A DNA stretch of 64,000 nucleotides from Simiduia curdlanivorans (lineage in GTDB: Bacteria; Pseudomonadota; Gammaproteobacteria; Pseudomonadales; Cellvibrionaceae), in NCBI RefSeq assembly GCF_030409605.1, contig NZ_JAUFQG010000004.1, forward strand, positions 496,001-560,000, in the 5' to 3' direction. The position numbers were made by a program, and so were the translations under genes. Each line of letters starts with the position of its first letter. Position 1 is the stretch's first letter. Shown here one piece after another: positions 1 through 8,788 of the stretch. The notes under the pieces are model-generated. The model was not told where the DNA came from and did not search any database. It saw only the letters and a list, made by a program, of their open reading frames with translations.

Positions 1-2
1 AC

Positions 3-506
3 AAGTTTTCTATACGAGTGCACAGCGTCGAGCACCTGCTCATCGTCGATCAACAAGGCGACGGCCCCAGCAGCCGCTACTTAGTTTCTCACAATGGCCA
101 AACCCGAACCTTACAGGGCAACTTGGTCGGCAATCATTTAATTGCCGATATGGATGGCCACCGGCAGAAACTGCAAGTGACCGAAGATAACAATCACATT
201 AGCCTGTTCTGTAATAACCACGTACTGAATTTCTCGCGCCAGCTGCCAGACATCGCCGACCAGGCCGACATGCAGCACGCCGGCGGCCTCACCGCGCCGA
301 TGAATGGCACGCTAGTGACCCAACTGGTTAAAGTCGGGCAGCCCGTCGAGGCCGGCACGCCCTTACTTGTGATGGAGGCGATGAAAATGGAACACACCAT
401 TAAAGCGCCAGCCGCGGGTCAAGTTAAACAATTCTTTTTCGCCGCTGGAGAATTAGTAGACGGTGGTGCGTTGCTGGTGGATTTTGAAAAGAAGGAAAAT
501 GAGTAG
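3..506 (+). CDS. liuD: Methylcrotonyl-CoA carboxylase biotin-carrying subunit, C-terminal part (cut by window start)
   Basis: This is the last 167 codons of a biotin-dependent carboxylase alpha subunit; the frame stays open to the first base, so the biotin carboxylase part lies upstream of the window. Near the end is a biotinyl domain with the biotin attachment motif VMEAMKMEHT; the central lysine carries biotin. In this family the protein carboxylates 3-methylcrotonyl-CoA in leucine breakdown. The assignment to methylcrotonyl-CoA rather than acetyl- or propionyl-CoA rests on the next gene, 117 bp downstream on the same strand, which encodes HMG-CoA lyase, the last step of the same pathway. 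The gap between them is filled by a heptamer repeat array. Confidence 0.85.
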   Translation, partial: KFSIRVHSVEHLLIVDQQGDGPSSRYLVSHNGQTRTLQGNLVGNHLIADMDGHRQKLQVTEDNNHISLFCNNHVLNFSRQLPDIADQADMQHAGGLTAPMNGTLVTQLVKVGQPVEAGTPLLVMEAMKMEHTIKAPAAGQVKQFFFAAGELVDGGALLVDFEKKENE

Positions 507-594
507 AAGGCTGCAAGCTGCAAGCTGCAAGCTGCAAGCTGCAAGCTGCAAGCTGCAAGCTGCAAGCTGCAAGCTGCAAGCTGCAAGCTGCAAA
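507..594. repeat. Heptamer tandem array, unit CTGCAAG, about 12 copies
   Basis: Perfect 7-bp head-to-tail repeat filling the space between liuD and liuE. It starts right after the liuD stop codon and ends 30 bp before the liuE start codon. It belongs to the family of heptamer arrays found at many intergenic positions in this window (see findings). Confidence 0.95.
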
Positions 595-623
595 ATTAAT
601 GCTGATAGTGGAAAAATTGTCTA

Positions 624-1541
624 ATGAACTTTCCAAGTTCCGTAAAAATTGTCGAAGTGGGCCCGCGCGACGGGCTGCAGAATGAGAAGCAACCTATCGC
701 CGTCGCCGATAAGGTGGCGCTGGTCAACGCGCTCAGCAATGCCGGGTTGAAATTTATTGAGGCCGGTAGTTTTGTGAACCCTAAATGGGTTCCGCAAATG
801 GCCGGTAGCGAGGAAGTGTTTGCAGGCATCGCGCGAAAAGCCGGGGTTAGCTACGCCGCGCTCACCCCAAATATGGTGGGTTTTGAACGGGCTATTGCAG
901 CGGGCGCCGATGAAGTTGCTATATTTGCGGCGGCGTCTGAAGCCTTTAGCCAGAAAAATATTAATTGCTCTATCGAAGAGAGTATCGAACGCTTCGCACC
1001 TATTTTAACTGCCGCAAGGGCGCAAAATATTCCCGTGCGCGGCTACGTATCCTGCATCGCTGGTTGCCCCTATGAAGGTGACATTGCACCAAGCAAGGTA
1101 GCCGAGGTATCCGACATTCTATTTCAAGCCGGCTGCTATGAAATTTCCTTAGGCGACACTATTGGAACCGGTACGCCCGCCAACATTGAACGCGTCATCG
1201 AGCTAACCAACAAGAAAGTGCCGCTCGAAAAGCTCGCGCTACACGCGCACGATACCTATGGCCAAGCCATCGCCAATATTTATCGCGCGTTTCAAATGGG
1301 CGTATCGGTTTTCGATAGCTCCGTGGCCGGCCTAGGCGGCTGCCCCTACGCGAAAGGTGCGTCGGGCAATGTCGCCACCGAAGATGTCATCTACTTGTTA
1401 AATGGCTTGGGAATCGCACACGGTGTGGATCTACAAGCGGTGATTACTGCAGGTAAAAATATTTGCGCAAGCCTCGGGCGCGTAAGCCAGTCGAAAGTGG
1501 CTCGCGCGCTTAGCAGCGAAAAACCCGGCAATTGCACCTAA
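624..1541 (+). CDS. liuE: Hydroxymethylglutaryl-CoA lyase
   Basis: This 305-residue protein cleaves 3-hydroxy-3-methylglutaryl-CoA to acetoacetate and acetyl-CoA, the last step of leucine catabolism. It starts with the family's typical VEVGPRDGLQNE stretch (divalent-metal and substrate site of the TIM barrel). It carries the HMG-CoA lyase signature near residue 235, GLGGCPYAKGASGNVATEDV, with the conserved cysteine. The length is normal for bacterial enzymes. It follows liuD on the same strand, so a liu operon is likely, although a heptamer array sits between the two. The start ATG at 624 has a purine-rich stretch (ggaaaaa) about 7 bp upstream. Confidence 0.95.
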   Translation: MNFPSSVKIVEVGPRDGLQNEKQPIAVADKVALVNALSNAGLKFIEAGSFVNPKWVPQMAGSEEVFAGIARKAGVSYAALTPNMVGFERAIAAGADEVAIFAAASEAFSQKNINCSIEESIERFAPILTAARAQNIPVRGYVSCIAGCPYEGDIAPSKVAEVSDILFQAGCYEISLGDTIGTGTPANIERVIELTNKKVPLEKLALHAHDTYGQAIANIYRAFQMGVSVFDSSVAGLGGCPYAKGASGNVATEDVIYLLNGLGIAHGVDLQAVITAGKNICASLGRVSQSKVARALSSEKPGNCT

Positions 1542-1601
1542 CAGCTATCAATATAGTAGACAGCAGAAAGGGCCAATCTACTTATTTGTTGGGTGGGTCA
1601 G

Positions 1602-1646
1602 AATAAAAATAAAAGCGCCAGCCCGCTATTTCTATAACGGGCTGGC
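1602..1646 (-). terminator. Rho-independent terminator for the DUF1552 gene
   Basis: A 9-bp perfect stem (gccagcccg / cgggctggc, 1617-1625 and 1638-1646) has a 12-nt loop. Read on the minus strand it is followed by a T-rich run (1602-1614), as expected for a terminator of the gene ending at 1748. On the plus strand, after liuE, there is no T-run. Confidence 0.75.
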
Positions 1647-1747
1647 AAAGGACACAACTCACTGAAGCAAAACGGACAGACCTAGTTTAGCGCGTAAACG
1701 TTTAGGCCCGAATCTAATTCTAAAAAGAAAACCTAAGCGCAACAAAC

Positions 1748-3067
1748 CTAAACGTTAGTAAAGAGATTCGGAATAGACGATGTATTGCCACCATAGGGCA
1801 CTTCCACACCAGCGGCGCGCCCAATGGTGGCCCATACCCGCTGCATATCCACAGCTTTACCCATCGCCCAATGGCTACGCTCGCCGATATCATATAAATC
1901 CATAAACCGACCACCGTTGTGTTTTAACAACCCGGAAGCGCCACCGATTAAGGTTACCGGCACATCTTGCATATGCTCGGGTGCGCCATCGGCCATTTCA
2001 CTGGTTAGAACCACTAGCGTGTGATCGAGCAAACTGTCACCGCTGACATCTGGGTCGGGCATCGCGCTTAATCGATCGAGTAAATATTTCACTTGTTTCA
2101 TGTACCAAGCGCGCGAGTCGCGCCACTCGGTAACGCTGCCATAGCGATGCGCGCAATCATGCGGGTTTCGCGTAGAAGAAACCGATTTGATTGCCACCGG
2201 ATCGGCACTGCGACCAATCTGAACTGTCGCCACGCGCGATGAGCCACAGCTCAAACCGCCGGCGACAATGTTGCAATGGGCGCGTGTTACTTCGTCGCGG
2301 TAATCTGCCGAAGTAGACACCAACCCTTCAGCTGGCGAGGCAGAACTCGGGTCGCAAGCATCGGCCACCGGCACAGAAGCATCCATATCCATTACCACTT
2401 GCTCAACTGCATCCAAGTGCGTATCGAGCTTGGCTTTTTCCGCGTTGCCCAAGCGCGAGCGCAGGGCTTGAATACGATTATTGGCGTTATCAAAAATGTG
2501 ACTGCGCGACGTGCTGGTTGAACCCGTTGGCGCCGAGCTGCCGTACACCTGGTTAAATAATTGATAGGGATTAATTTCCGGCACAACCATAGAACCGTTT
2601 TCATAGGAAACATTCCAGGCTGCACCCACCGTCGCATGTGGTCCGGCATAAATGCGCTTCAGCAGAGCATTGGAACCGCGCAATTGATCCCCTAACAATA
2701 AGTCGATGGAGGTTTTACTGGCGTTTGAATCGCGCAGGATGGTGGTCCAAGCATTGTGGCCACCGGTGCCAGAACCGACTATAAGACCTTTCAAAAAAAC
2801 CGCTTGGTTTTTATAAGCGCTTAAGTGGTTCGACATCTCATTGAGCTGAAAATTGCCAGTATCTTTCGCGCCACCCGCTTCAGGAAACCACAAGCCTTTG
2901 TTGTAGCCACCATAGGGATCTACGCCAAAGCCATCGGGAATCACCGCAAACACCACTTTTAATTTTGGGCTGCCAGCGGCAAAGGCCAAATTGCTGAAGC
3001 CCGCCATGGACAGCGGCGCTGCGGCAGAACCCGCTAAAAGGGATTGTAAAAAACGACGTCTATTCAT
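1748..3067 (-). CDS. DUF1552 domain protein, Tat-exported
   Basis: This 439-residue protein begins with a twin-arginine signal (MNRRRFLQSLL, then an alanine-rich segment to about residue 31), so it is probably exported folded through Tat. The rest matches my knowledge of the DUF1552 family: motifs such as IPDGFGVDP, LKGLIVGSGTGGHN and LVVLTSEMADG, which resemble a sulfatase/alkaline-phosphatase-like (DUF1501-like) fold. The function is not known. DUF1552 genes usually lie beside a gene for a DUF1592/DUF1588/DUF1585 cytochrome-like protein, and here that partner is immediately upstream (3293-6655), so the two probably form one exported system. Confidence 0.85.
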   Translation of the reverse strand: MNRRRFLQSLLAGSAAAPLSMAGFSNLAFAAGSPKLKVVFAVIPDGFGVDPYGGYNKGLWFPEAGGAKDTGNFQLNEMSNHLSAYKNQAVFLKGLIVGSGTGGHNAWTTILRDSNASKTSIDLLLGDQLRGSNALLKRIYAGPHATVGAAWNVSYENGSMVVPEINPYQLFNQVYGSSAPTGSTSTSRSHIFDNANNRIQALRSRLGNAEKAKLDTHLDAVEQVVMDMDASVPVADACDPSSASPAEGLVSTSADYRDEVTRAHCNIVAGGLSCGSSRVATVQIGRSADPVAIKSVSSTRNPHDCAHRYGSVTEWRDSRAWYMKQVKYLLDRLSAMPDPDVSGDSLLDHTLVVLTSEMADGAPEHMQDVPVTLIGGASGLLKHNGGRFMDLYDIGERSHWAMGKAVDMQRVWATIGRAAGVEVPYGGNTSSIPNLFTNV

Positions 3068-3237
3068 GGTGATACTAACCTTAATTCAACTCTGGCTTAC
3101 GTCGTCTTTTGCGCACCTGTGTGAACACAATTTGAGACTTCATATAGCTTGAAAATTTATATAGTTTGAAACTGTAGATAGACGCTTAGTTTACCGAGCG
3201 AGGAAAGGAAAACTATTGCCCACAGGGCCTAAGCCAC

Positions 3238-3260
3238 ATGGCCAGTACAACACTGGCCAT
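3238..3260. other. Hairpin between the DUF1592-type and DUF1552 genes
   Basis: A 9-bp perfect stem (atggccagt / actggccat) has a 5-nt loop in the 225-bp gap between the two minus-strand genes. No T-run follows on either strand, so it is more likely an mRNA structure within an operon than a terminator. Confidence 0.4.
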
Positions 3261-3292
3261 CTGCTTTCGCGTGAAAAATTACCCAGCAGGTT

Positions 3293-6200
3293 TTAGCGAT
3301 CAACCCGGAATTGAAACGCCGTTGAGGTTAACGTGCTTTTCACTAACGCCTTAATATTGCCGCTGGCAATAAATGCATCGGCTTGCTCGTCGCCCACCGC
3401 GATCACAGCCGCGTCCACACGATGACCGGCACTGTAGCGGTAATAGCTATCGGCAAAACACGCTTTCGCTTCGCTTGATTGGGCAAGGAAACTGGTCAGC
3501 TCGCGCGCATCGTTGAAGTAAGTCAGCTCGTTATCGCCGTCGTTGCTGCGCAAGATACCGGAGGCATTAATGGCCAGCTCCACACTGGGCGCGTTGTAGG
3601 CGATTTCTGTGCTGCGATAGCGGCCGGTTTGGTCGAAATTTTCCAAGGCAGAACCTGGTTCGTTCATCAATTTATGGCACTGCCAACATTGCCCTTCGCT
3701 CGCATCTGGCCCGGTGATGACATTCCAGCGCTCGCGGGTCGTAATCGCATGCTCGGGCATTTCGATGGTGGCGGGATCGATGCCGACGGGCACCCCCATG
3801 TCGTGACACAATAAGTTTTCGCGAATCATCTTGCCGCGCTTTACCAGCGAAGTAGCGGCAAAATCTGAGTTCATAATTTGCGTGAAGCCTTGGTGCAGCA
3901 ATCCGCCGCGCTGATCAGAGGTAGCCACCTTCGTAAAGCTGCTGCCGGTCACGCCAACAATCCCATAGTGACTAGCTAGGGTACCGTTCACAAAGGAGTA
4001 GCCAGGATTAAACAGTTCGGCAAAACTGCCCGAACCTTCGCTAAGCAAAAATGCTACGGCGCGCTCTTGTTCGCCTTCCATCGCTGCTATCAAGGCGCTA
4101 GATAGATTGGTTTTCTCCGATGGCAAACCGTCGGTGTGGGTGTAGTAGCGAATAAAGTCGACAAAGTGTTGGGCAAAGCGCGCGTCGGCCATCATCGCTT
4201 CGGCTTTCGCGCCTATAGCGTCTGAGGTTTGCAAACTATTGCTGCGCGCCGCGGCTAGTAGCGCTGCGTCTGGCGTTGTGCCCCAAAGCTGATACGACAG
4301 CGCCGTAGCCACTTCATAACTGGTAAGCACGTAGGCCTGCTCATCGGCGCTCCACTCACCTAACTCAGAGCGGTATAGAAAGTCTGGTGCCAACAGCATG
4401 CTGGCCAGCCAATCGCGCGCGCCGTAGCTGTTGTAAAACTGCACTTGGGTTGCTTGCTCCGCTGCGGTAAGCGAACGGCGCCAAAGTTTTTCTGCCGCGT
4501 TTGCCAACTGTGCGTCGGTACAGGCGCTAGCGGAACAACCGAGTTTGGTTAAGTTGGCGCTGGCCGCTATCTGCTCGGCCAGTTGCATGTATCGGCTGGC
4601 ACCGGCGTAGTTAACCAAGCCTTTGGCTGATTGAGTTGGGTATTTAAAATCGTCGTCGTGATGGGCCTTAGGCAACACATCGTCGGCCAACAACACGCCG
4701 GTGAGATCAAACACGGTGTTTTTAAATTCGTAAGGTGTGAGCAAACGAATACCGCGCACGCCTCGCCCGATAGCGGCTTCAGCCACTTCGCCCTGATACA
4801 GGTTCTCGCGAATGTAGGCGGCAACGTGCACGGCGCAATCGTCGACACAATTGCCGCTGCCACCCAAGGGCATATTGGCGCTGATGTAGCTCGCCAAGGC
4901 CGCTTGCGAACGCTGGTTGCTGATAATTTCACGGCCGGTATTGCCATCTGTACCATGGCAGTTACTGCAACCTTGATCGCGGTAAAATTGCGCGCCTAAA
5001 GTGGCATCGGGCTCTATCTCAGTTTCAGTTTCTGTATCGGTGCCATCGCCAGTTTCGGTGCCGCCACCTGAATCCGAGCCATTGTCGGAATCAGATCCCG
5101 AGCCGTCGCCTGAGTCACCACCTGAGCCATTACCCGAACCATTAGCCGAACCATTGTCAGCGCCATCACCTGAGCCGCCACCATTGTCAGAACCGGTATA
5201 AATGTTCGCAACTATGTAGGCCGCCACAGCATCGGCGCAATCGCCAACACAAGCCGACGCATTGCCGAAGGGCATATTCTGATCCACATAATCTGCCAAT
5301 GCCGATTGGCTCATGGGGCGATCAAGCAGCGACACCAACTCGGTGCCGTCGGCGCCGTGGCATGCCTGGCATTCTTTCTCTTGATAGAGTTGAGCCCCTG
5401 TCGAGGTTAAATCTGTGCCACCATCGGGAATTTCGTCGGGCGTCTCGTCGATACCTAAGTCTGCCGCGCTAACGCTAATGCTTACCTCGGGCGAAAGCGC
5501 CGAAGGGCTATCGCCATTTACCGCCAATACGCGCAGTGCCAAGGTTTGGGCGCTATCTAAAGCAATACTGTGCTGCTGACTATTGGCAGGCAGCTCGGCC
5601 TCGGTTTTCCAATAACCGCCATCGCGCTGGCTTTGTACCAGGTAGGCAGTTTCGTTCACGCTCATATCGGCCCATTGCAACAGCAGCGACGCGGTTTGGG
5701 CATTAAATTCAACTCGGCTACTTAAAGGCTGGGCTGGCGTCGCAGCCCACGCATCGCGCTCACCCGGTTGAAGCTGCCAGCGGGTGTCTAGATACACGGG
5801 CACTTGATTGCCAATACTGGCAAGGCCGGCGATGTCACGCAGCATTTCAATGCCTTGCGCCATAGCAAAGTTAGCCGCATCTAGTAGGAGGGGGCCATCG
5901 GAGAAAGCGCGAATTTCCTTGGCGCTAATACGCCACAAGGTTATGGGCGCGGAGACGTTTTGGCTAACGCCGTGCAGTTTTATCTGCGCATCGAGCGTCA
6001 GCGATTGCAGCTCGCCTATCGCCAAGCCCGCAAGAAAGTTTGCGCCTAAGTTAGCGCTCACCTGCAAACTGGGTAGCAAATTTGTTTCAAACAGCAGGTC
6101 GCGCAAGCGCTGGTCGCGAATTTCAATGCCGGTATCCACGCTAGCCAAAGGTACGCTAAAGCGCAGCTCGCCAGTGCTAGTGAGGTCGCCCGACATCTCG

Positions 6201-6655
6201 GTGAAATGTTGGTTCTCAGACACGTGTTCTTTTTTCGTGGTCACAAAATGCAAGTTTGATTTTGCGGAATCTAAAATCCACTCAACGGCATGAGACTGGC
6301 CAACCTCTTCAGGGGTTGGGGTAGGTGTCGGCGTCGGCGTCGGCACAGGTGTAGGTGTCGGTGTCGGCACAGGGGTAGGTGTAGGCGTTGGTGTCGGCTG
6401 AGTCCCATTATCGCAACTCGCCGTCGACCAAGCTTCCTGCCACGCCAAGCCATCGGCCGGCGCATAGTAAAAACTCGATGTAGACGAACACCAGCCAGCC
6501 ACACGACAAGTGTAGGTTTGATTTTTATAGGTAACTAGATCACCTATTTGATAACTGTTGCCAGCGCGATAAGGTTGGGCATTTTGGCAATCCACCGCCC
6601 ACGCAGATTGGCTTACGGCCAGTGCGATTGCACCCATTAAAAGTAGCTTTTTCAT
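3293..6655 (-). CDS. Large exported fusion: CBM5/12-like, YceI, FnIII-like, two cytochrome c modules and planctomycete-type DUF1592/1588/1585 region
   Basis: The protein has 1120 residues from the ATG at 6655, which is preceded by a strong GGAGG ribosome site; a further ATG 27 bp upstream would put that site inside the gene. Order of parts: signal peptide (1-20); a chitin-binding-like CBM5/12 module rich in Trp and Cys (about 22-80); a Pro-Thr linker; a YceI-like domain (about 120-295); a fibronectin-III-like region (about 305-400); haem motif CQACH near 427; a Gly/Ser/Asp-rich linker; haem motif CSNCH near 561; then the planctomycete-type DUF1587/1592/1588/1585 region to the end, with a third haem motif CWQCH near 988. 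Probably a periplasmic or surface redox protein that docks on a polysaccharide or lipid. Its YceI domain is closely related to the neighbouring gene 6657-7361. The function is not known. Confidence 0.8.
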   Translation of the reverse strand: MKKLLLMGAIALAVSQSAWAVDCQNAQPYRAGNSYQIGDLVTYKNQTYTCRVAGWCSSTSSFYYAPADGLAWQEAWSTASCDNGTQPTPTPTPTPVPTPTPTPVPTPTPTPTPTPEEVGQSHAVEWILDSAKSNLHFVTTKKEHVSENQHFTEMSGDLTSTGELRFSVPLASVDTGIEIRDQRLRDLLFETNLLPSLQVSANLGANFLAGLAIGELQSLTLDAQIKLHGVSQNVSAPITLWRISAKEIRAFSDGPLLLDAANFAMAQGIEMLRDIAGLASIGNQVPVYLDTRWQLQPGERDAWAATPAQPLSSRVEFNAQTASLLLQWADMSVNETAYLVQSQRDGGYWKTEAELPANSQQHSIALDSAQTLALRVLAVNGDSPSALSPEVSISVSAADLGIDETPDEIPDGGTDLTSTGAQLYQEKECQACHGADGTELVSLLDRPMSQSALADYVDQNMPFGNASACVGDCADAVAAYIVANIYTGSDNGGGSGDGADNGSANGSGNGSGGDSGDGSGSDSDNGSDSGGGTETGDGTDTETETEIEPDATLGAQFYRDQGCSNCHGTDGNTGREIISNQRSQAALASYISANMPLGGSGNCVDDCAVHVAAYIRENLYQGEVAEAAIGRGVRGIRLLTPYEFKNTVFDLTGVLLADDVLPKAHHDDDFKYPTQSAKGLVNYAGASRYMQLAEQIAASANLTKLGCSASACTDAQLANAAEKLWRRSLTAAEQATQVQFYNSYGARDWLASMLLAPDFLYRSELGEWSADEQAYVLTSYEVATALSYQLWGTTPDAALLAAARSNSLQTSDAIGAKAEAMMADARFAQHFVDFIRYYTHTDGLPSEKTNLSSALIAAMEGEQERAVAFLLSEGSGSFAELFNPGYSFVNGTLASHYGIVGVTGSSFTKVATSDQRGGLLHQGFTQIMNSDFAATSLVKRGKMIRENLLCHDMGVPVGIDPATIEMPEHAITTRERWNVITGPDASEGQCWQCHKLMNEPGSALENFDQTGRYRSTEIAYNAPSVELAINASGILRSNDGDNELTYFNDARELTSFLAQSSEAKACFADSYYRYSAGHRVDAAVIAVGDEQADAFIASGNIKALVKSTLTSTAFQFRVDR

Positions 6656-6656
6656 A

Positions 6657-7361
6657 TTATTGCCCCTCCTCGACGCGTTCAAAAATCAGCTGAACGCTCA
6701 CCGGCACGGTTGCACCTATGGAGGTCAAACTCGCTAAACGCTTGAGTTCGTCGAAACCTGCGCCCATGGAAAAGTCCAAACCATTAACTAAAACCGGTGC
6801 CAAGGTGCGAACCAGAATACGTTTGTCGCTCAGCCGCGCCATGCGCAAGCTCACAGGTAGCTGCGCCGACACGCCGTGTAAATCTAAGGTCAAATTACCG
6901 GTCAGCTCGCGCTCGGCACCCACGGCCAGATTTTCCACCAGATCGTAATTAATCTTGATTTCAGCACTGGCCCTAGCAAAGGTTGCGGTTTCAAACAGCA
7001 CATCTTTCATGCGCTGATCGCGCACGGCATTGAGGGTGTCAACGCTGCTGAGATCAACTTCAATAACACTTCGCCCATCGCTATAAACGCTACCTGACAG
7101 GGCATTGAAATGCGCCTTCTCACTCACGTGGTGCTTTTTGGTGGTAACAAAGAAAAGCGAAGACTGTTCGTTATTCAGCGCCCACTGACGCGTCACTTGG
7201 CTGTGATCAACTTGGCCGCTATCGCCCGTGTCGATCGGGTTGTTGGTACCCGGTGCAGGGTCTTCTTTCGGGCGAGAATCACCGCCACCACAAGCCGCCA
7301 AAACGGTCGCAAAAGTTAACGCCAGTAGCGCACGAGAGAGTAATTTTATAAGACAGAACAC
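6657..7361 (-). CDS. YceI-like lipoprotein
   Basis: This 234-residue protein has a lipoprotein signal (lipobox LAAC, then CGGGD) and a YceI-type lipocalin-like domain from about residue 58. It stops one base before the start ATG of the next gene. Motifs such as FFVTTKKHHVSE, VDLSSVDT, DVLFET and FDELKRLASLTSIG recur almost unchanged in the YceI part of that gene, so the two domains are recent duplicates. YceI proteins bind isoprenoid or amide lipids in the periplasm; the ligand here is unknown. The three genes YceI, fusion protein and DUF1552 run in one direction and are probably co-transcribed. Confidence 0.8.
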   Translation of the reverse strand: MFCLIKLLSRALLALTFATVLAACGGGDSRPKEDPAPGTNNPIDTGDSGQVDHSQVTRQWALNNEQSSLFFVTTKKHHVSEKAHFNALSGSVYSDGRSVIEVDLSSVDTLNAVRDQRMKDVLFETATFARASAEIKINYDLVENLAVGAERELTGNLTLDLHGVSAQLPVSLRMARLSDKRILVRTLAPVLVNGLDFSMGAGFDELKRLASLTSIGATVPVSVQLIFERVEEGQ

Positions 7362-7476
7362 GCTAATTGCCCTTGGTAAATTGACCCGAGCACTCTACGG
7401 CAAGCACGCGCACACGCCCATTCACACCATGACCTAAGCCATATGGGCTAGATGGGGCTTTTGATATTAAAAAGTT

Positions 7477-7570
7477 GGGGGGGGGCAAGCTGCAATCCGG
7501 ATGGCTCGGTCCGACGCTTCGGGCCCCTGCAAGCTGCAAGCCGGATGGCCGGCCCCTGCAAGCTGCAAGC
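7477..7570. repeat. Heptamer-associated GC-rich mosaic repeat (copy 1)
   Basis: Short CTGCAAG heptamer runs are interleaved with a GC-rich module (ccggatggctcggtccgacg ... gggcccctgcaag ... ccggatggccggcccc). The same module is at 10900-10985 and, inverted, at 20365-20390. The inner pieces such as gccggatggccggc are self-complementary. It lies between the YceI gene start and the convergent end of the GNAT gene. Confidence 0.85.
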
Positions 7571-7591
7571 AAATTATGGAATCGTGGAGGT

Positions 7592-8140
7592 TTAACGCAA
7601 CTGACGCTGATAGAAAACAACTTGCTGGTCACCTAGCGGATCGCGATGCAAATCTGTTTTCACATAGATCATACCCAGCTTTTTCATAACGCTTATAGAC
7701 CCGGCGTTATCGGGTAACGCAAGCGCCGATAACACCTTAACACTTGGCTGTTCGCTCAATGCGTTAGCAAGCTGCAGCGCAGCTTCGGTACAGTAACCCT
7801 TACCCCAGCTAGCGCGCAAAAAACGCCAACCCAGCTCTAGGTTATCCCATTCAGGCTCGTCGGTAAAAAAGCCCTTAGGACGCACTAAAACCCAACCAAT
7901 AAATTGATCGGTTTCTGTCACGCACACCTTCCACAAACCCCAACCCTTCTCTGGGTTACGGTAGCTCTGCATGCGCGGCACCATTACCCTATTAATTGTC
8001 TCGCGGGAGTTGGGTTTGCCGCCATTAATGTACTTCATCACCTCGGGGTCTTGATCTAATTCAAACAACAGCTCAGCATCATCCGCATCCATAAGGGAAT
8101 AAGATAGGCGAGCGGAAGCGGCGATGGCTAACTCGGGCAT
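7592..8140 (-). CDS. GNAT-family N-acetyltransferase (RimJ/RimL type)
   Basis: This 182-residue protein has the layout of RimL-like acetyltransferases: an N-terminal strand with ARLSYSLMDADDAELLFEL, a core ELGWRFLRASWGKGYCTEAA that forms the acetyl-CoA pyrophosphate loop, and a late NAGSISVMKKLGM helix typical of this subfamily. Substrates in the family range from ribosomal-protein N-termini to small molecules and cannot be told from sequence. The gene stands alone between repeat-filled gaps. Confidence 0.85.
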   Translation of the reverse strand: MPELAIAASARLSYSLMDADDAELLFELDQDPEVMKYINGGKPNSRETINRVMVPRMQSYRNPEKGWGLWKVCVTETDQFIGWVLVRPKGFFTDEPEWDNLELGWRFLRASWGKGYCTEAALQLANALSEQPSVKVLSALALPDNAGSISVMKKLGMIYVKTDLHRDPLGDQQVVFYQRQLR

Positions 8141-8173
8141 GATTTACATTCCGTTACGCGTTCAGTGTTGATT

Positions 8174-8237
8174 TGGGGAGGGATGCAAGCTGCAAGACGG
8201 GTAGTTTGTTCCAACACGTCGCCCCCCTGCAAGCCTG
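8174..8237. repeat. Degenerate heptamer/GC-rich mosaic repeat
   Basis: Two CTGCAAG-like units (gatgcaagctgcaag) are followed by a diverged GC-rich stretch and a closing cccctgcaag. It has the same plan as 7477-7570 but with a different inner sequence, so it looks like a decayed member of the module. Confidence 0.6.
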
Positions 8238-8267
8238 AAAAACTAACGTTGTTTCGATCCTAGGCTG

Positions 8268-8459
8268 CTACTTAATTCTTAAGATCCCCACAAGAATACA
8301 AATAACACCACCCACCATACCGGCCCAGGCTTCGAAAGGAGCCTCACCATTAATCGCGCGGGTTATCTGTGACGTGGCGGAATCATAAACATCGTAACCC
8401 CAAGCACCCAATGCAACGCCCACCACAATTAATACAACACCGATGACTTTCTTATTCAT
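8268..8459 (-). CDS. Small membrane protein, DUF3185 type
   Basis: The 63-residue protein has two hydrophobic segments (about 5-22 and 45-61) joined by a short hydrophilic loop with Asp, Ser and Thr. The pattern, including VIGVVLIVVGVALGAWGY at the start and WAGMVGGVICILVGI near the end, fits the DUF3185 family of small inner-membrane proteins of unknown role. It starts 4 bp downstream of the DUF1272 stop codon, so the two are probably translated from one mRNA. Confidence 0.7.
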   Translation of the reverse strand: MNKKVIGVVLIVVGVALGAWGYDVYDSATSQITRAINGEAPFEAWAGMVGGVICILVGILRIK

Positions 8460-8463
8460 AGTT

Positions 8464-8697
8464 TTAATCTCTTGGTTTAAAAATGCGCTTGCTAGACGCC
8501 GGATTGAATTTTAACGCTTCAACCGGCCTTATCGGTCGCTGAACAAGATTGCCGCCACAATTCGGGCAGACATATTTAAACTTACTGTCAGCACAAGATT
8601 TGCAAAACGTGCATTCGAAGGTGCAGATCATCGCTTCTTTTGAGTCAGGCGGTAGATCTCGATCGCATGCTTCGCAATTGGGTCTTAGTTCTAACAC
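8464..8697 (-). CDS. DUF1272 zinc-ribbon protein
   Basis: A 77-residue protein with four CxxC-type pairs: RPNCEACDRDLPP, ICTFECTFCKSCA and YVCPNCGGNLVQRPIRP, which is the DUF1272 family pattern. It probably binds two zinc ions; its cellular job is unknown. I chose the GTG at 8697 because a perfect GGAGG sits 7 bp upstream and the protein then begins at the usual family start (MLELRPNC-like). A GTG 45 bp further upstream would add an unconserved extension. Confidence 0.8.
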   Translation of the reverse strand: MLELRPNCEACDRDLPPDSKEAMICTFECTFCKSCADSKFKYVCPNCGGNLVQRPIRPVEALKFNPASSKRIFKPRD

Positions 8698-8788
8698 AAG
8701 CAACCCTCCAGTTTTTCGCTGTTGCGAGAAAATTAGTGCCACTTAACATTTGTAGGATTAACATCTAGCAGGGTTAACATTTTAAAAA

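Noticed and set aside
507..594. Heptamer arrays as CRISPR arrays
   Set aside because: The period is 7 bp with no spacers, and there are no cas genes. They are simple tandem repeats.
5001..5201. Low-complexity Ser/Glu/Pro frame on the plus strand
   Set aside because: It is the shadow of the Gly/Ser/Asp linker in the large minus-strand fusion protein.
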